This document shows, in pieces, positions 33,633-41,311 of a stretch of DNA of 64,000 nucleotides. Both the position numbers and the translations under genes were made by a program. The DNA comes from Actinomycetota bacterium (GTDB lineage Bacteria; Actinomycetota; CADDZG01; JAHWKV01), in NCBI GenBank assembly GCA_030447305.1, contig JAUJPC010000001.1, forward strand, positions 184,782-248,781, in the 5' to 3' direction. Each line of letters opens with the position of its first letter. Position 1 is the stretch's first letter. The notes under the pieces are model-generated. The model did no database searches and was not told the origin of the DNA. It saw only the letters and a program-made list of their open reading frames with translations.

Positions 33633-34820
33633 ATGGATGAGAACCAGAAGTACGAGTTCAGACGGGTCGGGAGGTTCCCGCCTTATGTGTTCGCGCAGGT
33701 TAACACTCTGCTGGCATCTGCTCGCCGTGCAGGCGAGGATGTCATCGACCTCGGCATGGGAAACCCGGACATCCCAACGCCGGAACCCATCGTCGACAAG
33801 CTTATTGAAGCCGCCGGCAACCCCCGCAACCATCGCTACTCGGTGTCCCGGGGTCTGCCGAAGCTGCGCCGGGCGATCTGCGACTGGTACGAGCGCTCCT
33901 ACGACGTGACCCTCGATCCCGAAACGGAAGCGCTGGCGGTCATCGGGGCCAAAGAGGGGCTCAGCCACCTGATGTGGATCCTTTTGGAGCCGGGCGACTC
34001 GTGCCTGGTCCCCGAGCCCACTTACCCCATCCATACCTACGCACCCATGCTGTCCGGCGCCAACGTGATTCGGGTGCCGCTTTCGTTGGATGCCGACTTC
34101 TTCCGCAACCTCACCGAGGCGTTCGACAATACCTCGCCATCCCCGCGGGTGGTCATCGTCTCCTTCCCGCACAACCCGACCACCGCCACGGTGGAGCTGG
34201 AGTTCTTCGAACGCCTCGTCGACTTCGCCAAGCGCCATGATGTGCTGATCGTTCACGACATGGCCTACGCCGACCTGGTGTTCGATACCGAGCGTGCGCC
34301 GTCGCTCCTGCAGGTCCCCGGAGCCAGGGAGGTGGGAGTCGAGTTCTTCTCGATGTCCAAGTCTTACTCCATGGCGGGGTGGCGGCTGGCCTTCATGTGC
34401 GGCAACTCCGAGATCGTCGGTGGGCTGGGGCGGCTCAAGTCGTATTTGGACTACGGGGTCTTTCAGCCGATTCAGATCGCCGGCATCATCGCTCTGAACG
34501 AGGTGACCGAAGCTCCCAAACAGATTCGGGAGACCTACCGTGGCCGCCGGGACGCGCTGGTGGCAGGACTGGCCCGTGTGGGTTGGGAGATTCCCAATCC
34601 GCCGGCGACGATGTTCGCCTGGGCTCCCATCCCGGACCAGTTCAGGGACATGGGGTCGCTCGAGTTCTCGAAGATGCTCATAAACAAGGCAAAGGTTGCC
34701 GTGTCGCCGGGAATAGGGTTCGGCCGCGCCGGCGACGGGCACGTCCGTTTCGCCCTGGTGGAGAACGAGCACCGCATCCGCCAGGCGGTCCGGGGAATCA
34801 AGCAGGTTATGGACCAGTAA
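33633..34820 (+). CDS. AlaC-like class I aminotransferase
   Basis: 395 residues. The opening [18 protein letters not shown] and [13 protein letters not shown] resemble glutamate-pyruvate aminotransferase AlaC. PLP lysine in [25 protein letters not shown] and the C-terminal Arg region [16 protein letters not shown] are intact. Predicted to make alanine from pyruvate, though the AlaC and LL-DAP aminotransferase groups are close. A paralogue follows dapF at 2.6 kb. ATG start follows a weak GAG-rich ribosome site. Confidence 0.85.
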   Translation: MDENQKYEFRRVGRFPPYVFAQVNTLLASARRAGEDVIDLGMGNPDIPTPEPIVDKLIEAAGNPRNHRYSVSRGLPKLRRAICDWYERSYDVTLDPETEALAVIGAKEGLSHLMWILLEPGDSCLVPEPTYPIHTYAPMLSGANVIRVPLSLDADFFRNLTEAFDNTSPSPRVVIVSFPHNPTTATVELEFFERLVDFAKRHDVLIVHDMAYADLVFDTERAPSLLQVPGAREVGVEFFSMSKSYSMAGWRLAFMCGNSEIVGGLGRLKSYLDYGVFQPIQIAGIIALNEVTEAPKQIRETYRGRRDALVAGLARVGWEIPNPPATMFAWAPIPDQFRDMGSLEFSKMLINKAKVAVSPGIGFGRAGDGHVRFALVENEHRIRQAVRGIKQVMDQ

Positions 34821-34908
34821 GCTGGAACCTTTGATGTAGGCTGGTCAAATCAAGTAGATTTGTCGAAAGGTCGGGCACGACCATCCCCCAACCAGCGCCC
34901 GTTGAGAC

Positions 34909-35658
34909 ATGCCTACTTCTGAGCCCATTACGGCCGACACCATTACCGGGCGTCGGTTCTATCGATTTCTCGAGCTGACACTCGCGCCCTACCTGCGGTG
35001 GGCCTACCGGGTTCAGGTCGAGGGGATCGAGACCTTCCCGATGGAGGGCCCGGTGATCGTCGCCGCCAACCACACCTCCTTCTGGGACTCGTTCTTCGTT
35101 CCTTTGTGCGTGCCGCGCCGTGTGGTTTTCCTCGCCAAGGCCGAGTACTGGGACAGCTGGCGGACTGCATGGCTGGTCAAGTCGCTTGGGATGATCCCTA
35201 TCAAACGTGACGTGCGCGCGAAAAGCCTGGCAGCGCTCGAGACAGGCATCGAGTTCCTCAAGTCCGGTGGGGTACTGGGTGTTTACCCAGAGGGCACCCG
35301 CTCTCCCGACGGCCGGTTGTACCGGGGCCGCACCGGCGTGGCTCGGCTGGCTCTGGGCGCCAACTGCCCCGTGGTCCCCATCGGGCTGACCGGCAGCCGG
35401 GAGATGATGCCGAAGGGCCACAAGTTTCCCAAGCTGCGCGGACGGGTTACGGTGAAGTTCGGACCCCCTTTAACCTTTGATAAGTACACCGACTCCGACA
35501 ATCCCCGTCAGGCCCTTCGGGCGATGACCGACAAGATCATGTTTGCGATCATGGCCCAGTCCGGCCAGACCTATGTCGATGAGTACGCCTCTCGGACTGC
35601 CGCTCCGAAGCCGACCTCCGAGGATCTGCGCATACCCACCGAGGAGAAGCTCGGCTAG
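34909..35658 (+). CDS. PlsC-like phospholipid acyltransferase
   Basis: 249 residues. Motif I NHTSFWD (54-60), motif II IPIKRD, motif III YPEGTRSPDG and motif IV VVPIGLTG are all canonical, more so than in the paralogue at 18.7 kb. Predicted 1-acylglycerol-3-phosphate acyltransferase on the inner membrane face. Free-standing; the next gene is a sigma factor. Confidence 0.9.
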   Translation: MPTSEPITADTITGRRFYRFLELTLAPYLRWAYRVQVEGIETFPMEGPVIVAANHTSFWDSFFVPLCVPRRVVFLAKAEYWDSWRTAWLVKSLGMIPIKRDVRAKSLAALETGIEFLKSGGVLGVYPEGTRSPDGRLYRGRTGVARLALGANCPVVPIGLTGSREMMPKGHKFPKLRGRVTVKFGPPLTFDKYTDSDNPRQALRAMTDKIMFAIMAQSGQTYVDEYASRTAAPKPTSEDLRIPTEEKLG

Positions 35659-35703
35659 AGCCGTACCGACTGGTTCGGCCTACCGGTTGCTACCGTCGAC
35701 GAC

Positions 35704-36336
35704 ATGTTCTCCGAATATCCCATGGATGAAGATCGGTTTCTAATTCGCGCCCTGGACGACGAGGTCCTCCAGGAGGCGATTGCCGGAGCGGAGTGGGCAT
35801 GGATTGCCCTGTACCGCCAACTGCACCCTTCGGTTGCAGGATACCTGCGCGCCCGCGGCGCCACGGAACCCGAGGACCTGACTGGGGAGGTCTTCCTTCA
35901 GGTGGTTCGTTCGCTGCCCCGGTTCTCCGGGGACGCGGCCGGCTTCCGGTCCTGGGTCTTCGTCATCGCTCATAACAAGCTGAACGACGACCGGCGCAGG
36001 AGAATCCGGTTCCCCACCGAGCCGGTTCCTCACTTCGATCAGGCCGAGCCGGACTCGGTAAACGTCGAGATGGAAGCTCTGGGCAACGTCGGGGCGGTAC
36101 ATCTGCGGAGGGCCATCTCCCACCTCACGCAGGACCAGGCCGACGTCCTGCTGCTGCGCATCTTCGGAGGGCTCAGCCTTCAGGAAGTCGCTTCCGCCCT
36201 GCATAAGCGGCTCACGGCCGTGAAGGCACTGCAGCACCGTGGTTTGGCTGCGTTGAGGAAGGAGTTGGCCCCTACCCGTATCCCGACCGACGCCCGGCGC
36301 AATTACATCTATGAGTACAGGGACCCCATGAGATGA
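35704..36336 (+). CDS. ECF-type RNA polymerase sigma factor (pair 1)
   Basis: 210 residues. Region 2 has EPEDLTGEVFLQVVRSLPRF and FRSWVFVIAHNKLNDDRRRR; region 4 has HLTQDQADVLLLRIFGGLSLQEVASALHKRLTAVKALQHRGLAAL. It lacks regions 1 and 3. The next gene, a membrane protein, starts 4 bases inside its end. A clear paralogue lies at 56.5 kb. The trigger is unknown; regulation through the adjacent membrane protein is the simplest reading. Confidence 0.9.
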   Translation: MFSEYPMDEDRFLIRALDDEVLQEAIAGAEWAWIALYRQLHPSVAGYLRARGATEPEDLTGEVFLQVVRSLPRFSGDAAGFRSWVFVIAHNKLNDDRRRRIRFPTEPVPHFDQAEPDSVNVEMEALGNVGAVHLRRAISHLTQDQADVLLLRIFGGLSLQEVASALHKRLTAVKALQHRGLAALRKELAPTRIPTDARRNYIYEYRDPMR

Positions 36337-37127
36337 CCAGGCGCAAAGACCCCATCGACCAACGGTTCGAAAATCTGCTTCGCGAGCAGATGTATCCTGC
36401 TGCGCCGGATGCCATGGCGGGCCTGGTTCGTGAGCTGCGGCATGCTTACGTGACGCCGTTTTCCATGGACGTCCAGAACCGGCAGATCGGCGATCTTGTA
36501 GTCGCCGGCAGAGAGGCGGGGGCTTCCCGGCCCAGTCCGCTCCGTCGCCGGGTCAACGGGGTCTGGTACCGTTTCTCTCAGCGCTTCATCGCGGGATCCG
36601 TGGTGGGGAAGGTCATCCTGGCCGCTTCGGTGGCAACCGCGGCAACCACCGGTATGGCGGCCACCGGACATCTGCCCGACTCCGTGCAGATTGCGGTTTC
36701 TGCGGCGGCTGCCCAGATCGGATTGTCTATCCCGACGCCGAGTTCTACACCTTCCCAGGCGAGCGGGACGCCGGAGCCGCCTGCTCCCAAGCGGCCGGCT
36801 GCGTTTCAAGCTCCGGCAGCCGGCCCTTCGCAAGCACCGCCTCCCGCCACCGGTGCCAATCCGCAGAGACGGCCGGCTCCCGCTTCGCAGCCGGCCGCCG
36901 CCTGTGACCCCGCCGCCCTCTCCGCATCACCGGCACCGCCCCCGCCTTCAGGTACCGAGGAAGACATGCTGAAGGCCCTGCAACACATGACAGAGGAGCA
37001 GGTGCGGCTGGACGAGCTTCTCAGGTGCCTGGCGCCCAGCCCAACGCCGCCTCCGCCGGCGCCCTCGAGCGGGGAGGGCGGATCGGCCGACCTGGACGAC
37101 CTGCTCCGGAACCTGCTGGGGGGTTAG
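36333..37127 (+). CDS. Single-span membrane protein paired with sigma factor 1 (anti-sigma candidate)
   Basis: 264 residues. A cytoplasmic ~90-residue N-terminus (DQRFENLLREQMYPAAPDAMAGLV) could bind the sigma factor. One hydrophobic segment (about 90-112) is followed by GHLPDSVQIAVSAAAAQIGLSIP, a motif echoed in the second pair. The remainder is Pro/Ala/Ser-rich and disordered, ending in an acidic helix. No ZAS zinc motif (HxxxCxxC). The anti-sigma role is inferred from the 4-base overlap (ATGA) and topology. Confidence 0.65.
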   Translation: MTRRKDPIDQRFENLLREQMYPAAPDAMAGLVRELRHAYVTPFSMDVQNRQIGDLVVAGREAGASRPSPLRRRVNGVWYRFSQRFIAGSVVGKVILAASVATAATTGMAATGHLPDSVQIAVSAAAAQIGLSIPTPSSTPSQASGTPEPPAPKRPAAFQAPAAGPSQAPPPATGANPQRRPAPASQPAAACDPAALSASPAPPPPSGTEEDMLKALQHMTEEQVRLDELLRCLAPSPTPPPPAPSSGEGGSADLDDLLRNLLGG

Positions 37128-37412
37128 CTTTTCTTCGTAGCTCAACCCGTCGAGCTAGTCCTGGAGCAGCGTGGAAGCAGAATTGCTCTGCGAAACTGAT
37201 CTTTGAGGAACGCTTCAGCAAATCCCTTGGTCTGCTCGTAGCCGACTGTGGGCGGCATGGGCGGCTGTCGACGCCCGTGCCCGGCCAAGTTGCCGGTGCG
37301 ACCCCGTGCCGGTACGGTTATGCGCAGCCGGGACTCCCGGTACCAGGAGCGTGGCGCCTGAGGCGCCCTGTCTCCCGTGCAGCCGGCCCAGCCCGACGAA
37401 CAAGGAGTTGAG

Positions 37413-38444
37413 ATGCGCGTAGGAGTGTTGACCGGCGGGGGGGACTGTCCCGGCCTGAACGCAGTTATCCGGGGCATCGTCCGGAAGGGCATCAACCACT
37501 ACGGCGACACCATCATCGGCTTTCGGTACGGCTGGAAGGGGCCCATAGAGAACATCACAATGGAGCTCACGCTCGACAACACCCGGGGCATCCTGCACCA
37601 GGGCGGTACCATCCTTCGCAGCTCTCGCACCAACCCGTTCAAGATCGAGGGCGGGGTCCAGAAGATTGCCGACAACCTGGCCGCCAACAACATCGACTGT
37701 TTGATCCCCATCGGCGGCGAAGACACGCTGGGCGCCGCCAACAAGCTGCACGGCGAGGGCTTGTCGGTGATCGGAGTGCCGAAGACCATCGACAACGACC
37801 TCTCCGGCACGGACTACACCTTCGGTTTCGACACCGCGGTGAACATTGCAATGGAGGCCATCGACCGCTGCCACTCAACCGGAGAGTCCCACGACCGGGT
37901 GATCGTGGTTGAGGTGATGGGCAGGCACGCCGGCTGGATAGCACTGCATTCCGGCATGGCAGGCGGGGCCGACGTGGTGCTGGTCCCCGAGTTCCCCTTC
38001 GATATTGATGAAGTGTGTGAACACCTCAAGCACCGGCACGCCAGGGGCATCAACTTCTCGATCGTCGTGGTGGCCGAAGGTGCGATGCCCAAGGAGGGAG
38101 GCATGGCCACAAGGGGTGACGCCGGTGTGGATGCGTTCGGCCACGTACGGCTCGGCGGCATCGCGCAGGCGCTGGAGAAGGAGATCGAGTCCCGGACCGG
38201 CTTCGAGACCCGGCACACAGTGCTGGGCCACATCCAGCGGGGCGGCTCTCCAAGCGCCTTCGACCGGGTTCTCGGCTCCCGCTTCGGCGTGGCAGCCATC
38301 GAGGCGGTGCACGCCGGGGAGCGGGGCAAGATGGTGGCCCTGCGGGGTGCCGATATCAAGCTGGTCGATCTGCAGGAAGCGGTCGGAACGATGAAGCTGG
38401 TGGGTGAAGACCTGTACGACGTGGCCAGGGTCTTCTTCGGATAG
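37413..38444 (+). CDS. pfkA: 6-phosphofructokinase, pyrophosphate-type signature
   Basis: 343 residues, bacterial PFK group. GVLTGGGDCPGLNAVIRG, GIGGEDTL-type loop (PIGGEDTLGAA), PKTIDNDLSGTDYTFGFDTA, MGRHAGWIA and GHIQRGGSP are present. The Asp in GGEDT and the Lys in PKTIDND are the residues associated with PPi rather than ATP as phosphoryl donor; ATP enzymes usually have Gly at the first site. A reversible PPi-dependent enzyme is therefore predicted. ATG start with AAGGAG upstream. The 285-base gap before it holds no gene I can support. Confidence 0.9.
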   Translation: MRVGVLTGGGDCPGLNAVIRGIVRKGINHYGDTIIGFRYGWKGPIENITMELTLDNTRGILHQGGTILRSSRTNPFKIEGGVQKIADNLAANNIDCLIPIGGEDTLGAANKLHGEGLSVIGVPKTIDNDLSGTDYTFGFDTAVNIAMEAIDRCHSTGESHDRVIVVEVMGRHAGWIALHSGMAGGADVVLVPEFPFDIDEVCEHLKHRHARGINFSIVVVAEGAMPKEGGMATRGDAGVDAFGHVRLGGIAQALEKEIESRTGFETRHTVLGHIQRGGSPSAFDRVLGSRFGVAAIEAVHAGERGKMVALRGADIKLVDLQEAVGTMKLVGEDLYDVARVFFG

Positions 38445-38464
38445 AACGCAGTCTAAAATTGATC

Positions 38465-39538
38465 ATGGAATCTCGCTCGTCGTCGAGGCCGCCCTTTTCG
38501 TCTGCTTCACGGGTGGTCGACCTTCGTTCCGACACTCTGACCGCCCCGACGGCGGAGATGCGCCACGCAATGGCGTCGGCCGCGCTGGGCGACGACGTCT
38601 TCGGTGAGGACCCCACCACGAACCTCCTTCAGGAGAGAGTCGCCGATCTTTGCGGAGTGGAGGCCGCCTTGTACGTTCCCTCCGGGAGCATGGGGAACCT
38701 GGTGTCGCTGCGCTGCATGGCGGGACCCGGCGACGAGGTCATCTGCCACGCCGACGCCCACATCTTCCACTACGAGGTGGCGTCGCTTGCCGCAGTGGCC
38801 GGCATCCAGGCCAGGCCGGTTCCCGGGCACTGGGGCGTGCTGGATCCGGAGAGCATCTCAGCTGCCGTGAGACCGGCGTTCGACACCTTTCCCCGCTCCA
38901 AGGTCATCGCACTCGAGAACACCCACAACCTGGCCGGGGGGACGGTTTACCCCATCGACGACATCCGGTCGGCCCGCAAGGTGGCAGACGAGAACGGGCT
39001 GAAGATCCACATGGACGGAGCTCGGATTTTCAACGCCTCGGTGGCGAGCGGCGTTCCGGTCTCCGAGTACTGCTCTCTGGTCGACGGTCTGACGTTCTGT
39101 TTCTCGAAGGGACTGAGCTGCCCGGTGGGTTCGATGGTCGTCGGCTCCAGGGACTTCATCAAGCTGGCGCACCGGTACCGCAAGATGCACGGGGGCGGCA
39201 TGCGTCAGACCGGCGTTCTGACCGCCGCGTGCCTGGTCGCGCTGGACACCATGATCGACAGGCTGGACGATGACCACGCCAACGCCCGCCGTCTTGCCAA
39301 CGGCATCAAGCGGATCAGTGAGCACGCCACCGTGCCGGAGAACGTTCAGACCAACATGGTGCTGGTGAAGACCGAGCAACTGGGCTATACGCCCTCGGAG
39401 TTCGTCGAGGTCATGGGTGTCGAGGGTGTGAAGTGCCTGGCGTACCAGAGGGGGACCGTGAGGATGGTGACCCACAAGGACGTGTCCACCTACGATATCG
39501 ATTACGCCCTGGAGCGCATCGACGCGGTCACGCGTTAG
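38465..39538 (+). CDS. ltaE: Low-specificity L-threonine aldolase
   Basis: 357 residues. PLP fold-type I: VVDLRSDTLTAPTAEMRHAM, GDDVFGEDPTTN, YVPSGSMGNLVSL, HMDGARIFNA and the PLP lysine in CFSKGLSCPVGSM. It cleaves threonine or allo-threonine to glycine and acetaldehyde. It starts 20 bases after pfkA on the same strand. An ATG two codons earlier is also possible. Confidence 0.93.
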   Translation: MESRSSSRPPFSSASRVVDLRSDTLTAPTAEMRHAMASAALGDDVFGEDPTTNLLQERVADLCGVEAALYVPSGSMGNLVSLRCMAGPGDEVICHADAHIFHYEVASLAAVAGIQARPVPGHWGVLDPESISAAVRPAFDTFPRSKVIALENTHNLAGGTVYPIDDIRSARKVADENGLKIHMDGARIFNASVASGVPVSEYCSLVDGLTFCFSKGLSCPVGSMVVGSRDFIKLAHRYRKMHGGGMRQTGVLTAACLVALDTMIDRLDDDHANARRLANGIKRISEHATVPENVQTNMVLVKTEQLGYTPSEFVEVMGVEGVKCLAYQRGTVRMVTHKDVSTYDIDYALERIDAVTR

Positions 39539-39653
39539 CCTCAAGGACCAACAGCTCGCTTGGCTGTCACGCTCCGGACTCCGTTTGCCGGCGGGTGGCC
39601 AAGGGTAGCAAACTGTTGAAAGCAGTTGGGCAGACCAAGGTTAGGAGGCGGCT

Positions 39654-39887
39654 ATGGTCGAGGAATCTAAGGACGCAGCAGGAGAGCCGGTCATCACCCC
39701 CAAGGGAAGGCATCGCCCGGAACACATGGCCGCAGATGTCCCCGACAGCGTTGACGTGCCGAAAGGCGTCAAATCTATCGAGGAGGGTCGCGTTACTCCG
39801 ACGAACGAAGAGGAAGCAGCTACCACCGTCGAAGGCGGGGGATCCCAGACGGGCCAGGTCTCGCCTGGCCCCGGGGGAACCAGATAG
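39654..39887 (+). CDS. Small hydrophilic protein
   Basis: 77 residues, acidic and disordered throughout, with no hydrophobic core; ends GQVSPGPGGTR. A strong AGGAGG lies 5 bases before the ATG, the best argument that it is translated. No family recognised. Convergent with the acetyltransferase gene one base away. Confidence 0.55.
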   Translation: MVEESKDAAGEPVITPKGRHRPEHMAADVPDSVDVPKGVKSIEEGRVTPTNEEEAATTVEGGGSQTGQVSPGPGGTR

Positions 39888-39888
39888 T

Positions 39889-40398
39889 TCAGACGGCGTC
39901 GAACGCCGCAGGATATCGAACGATACCCCGCATCTGCTCCCTATAGGACGATAACGGCTTCGCCATGAAGGCCTCCTCTGGAACGACCGGCCACGGCGGC
40001 TCAATGCCCATCGAGCTTGCCTTCGCGAACCCAAAGCGAGGGTAGTAGTCCGGGTGGCCGATCACCACCACCAGAGGCTCCCCTCTGGCGTCGGCGCGGG
40101 AAAGGCCTTCGTGAATCAAGGCACTTCCTATGCCTCGTCGCTGGAAGGCCGGATAAACGGCCACGGGGGCAAGTGCAAGGACCTGTGCCGGCGGATCGGA
40201 CTCCAGCGTGACGTGGCTGAAGAGGATGTGCCCCACGATCACGGAGGACTGCTCCGCCACCAGACAGAGGTTGGGGACAAAACTTTCGGACTCCCGCAAC
40301 TGGTCCACCAGCTTGGCCTCCGCCGAGCGGCCGAACGCCGCGGTCAAAAGCCGGCGTACCGGGTCATGATCCCAGTGCGTCTCGAGACGGATACCCAA
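39889..40398 (-). CDS. GNAT-family N-acetyltransferase (YhbS-like)
   Basis: 169 residues. Acetyl-CoA loop VYPAFQRRGIGSALIHEGL, preceded by the beta-4 strand VLALAPVAV, and the YYPRFGFAKAS motif common in YhbS-like enzymes. Substrate unknown. TTG start one base after the DUF72 stop, so it is co-translated with that gene. Confidence 0.85.
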   Translation of the reverse strand: MGIRLETHWDHDPVRRLLTAAFGRSAEAKLVDQLRESESFVPNLCLVAEQSSVIVGHILFSHVTLESDPPAQVLALAPVAVYPAFQRRGIGSALIHEGLSRADARGEPLVVVIGHPDYYPRFGFAKASSMGIEPPWPVVPEEAFMAKPLSSYREQMRGIVRYPAAFDAV

Positions 40399-40399
40399 G

Positions 40400-41311
40400 C
40401 TAAGTATGGTCCTCCAGCAGGTCGGCCAGGCCGCGCGCATTCTGCACGGCGTAATCCTGGTAGCAGTTGTTCATGAGCACATGGACCTCCTTGGCCTGGC
40501 TCGCCAGCTCCTTCAGCTTGGGGACCCACTCCGCCAACTCGTCCTGGGTGTATTTGTAGGCGAATCGGGGGGTGGCAATCTCCTGAGGCTTGTCCCACTG
40601 CTCGGTGTTTCGCCCGTGAAACCGCACGTATGCGAGGTCCTTAGCCGTCGCAACGGCCAGAGGGGGCAGGCTGGACCGAAAGCCCTGCGGCATGTCGACG
40701 CTGGTCAGCGGAATATCGTGACTCTCTAGAAACTCAAGCGTCCGCTCCAGGTTGCGACGCTCGAACCAAAGGGAGTTCCGAAGCTCCACGGCTATCCGGT
40801 AATGGTGCAGTCGCTCCTGACACTCAACTATGTAGTTGCGGCTTTCGGTTCCCGGAAGGAACCATTCGGGGAACTGGAAGTGGACCACTCCCAGCTTGCC
40901 GGTGGAGTGCAGCGGCTTGAGCGACGCGGCGAACCTTCGCCAGACCTCGTCCATAACCTCATCGGAAAGGTGGATGGAATAGACGAACTTGCCCTTGCGC
41001 TTTTCCTCGGCTGTCTGCCGCAAGTCCTTGGCCAGGGAGTTGGGCCTGGTGGGGTGCTTGGTAAGCAGCGAGTACGCTTTGATGTGGAAGGTGAACTCGT
41101 CGGGGGTGCGGTTTACCCACGCGTCGACCGCCTGTTCGGTAGGCGGATAGTAGTAGGTGGAGTCCACCTCCACTATGGGGAATTTCTGAGCGTAGTGCCT
41201 GAGGCGCGCCTCGGCCGTGTTGGCTTCCTTGGGATAGAACTTGCCGCTCTCGACAAGGGTCTTGTCTGTCCAGGACGCCGTCCCGATCAGTATGTTGCTG
41301 CTGCCGCGCAC
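40400..41311 (-). CDS. DUF72 (YecE-like) protein
   Basis: 303 residues, TIM-barrel-like DUF72: IGTASWTD, FPIVEVDSTYYYPPTE, FTFHIKAYSLLTKH, FQFPEWF, VELRNSLW and VHVLMNNCYQDYAVQNA. Function unknown, though widely conserved. GTG start overlapping the stop of the large disordered protein gene (TAGTG). Followed by the acetyltransferase. Confidence 0.88.
   Translation of the reverse strand: MRGSSNILIGTASWTDKTLVESGKFYPKEANTAEARLRHYAQKFPIVEVDSTYYYPPTEQAVDAWVNRTPDEFTFHIKAYSLLTKHPTRPNSLAKDLRQTAEEKRKGKFVYSIHLSDEVMDEVWRRFAASLKPLHSTGKLGVVHFQFPEWFLPGTESRNYIVECQERLHHYRIAVELRNSLWFERRNLERTLEFLESHDIPLTSVDMPQGFRSSLPPLAVATAKDLAYVRFHGRNTEQWDKPQEIATPRFAYKYTQDELAEWVPKLKELASQAKEVHVLMNNCYQDYAVQNARGLADLLEDHT

Noticed and set aside
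37128..37412. tRNA-like GTAGCTCAACCCGTCGAGCTA in the gap before pfkA
   Set aside because: No acceptor, anticodon or T arm can be built around it.
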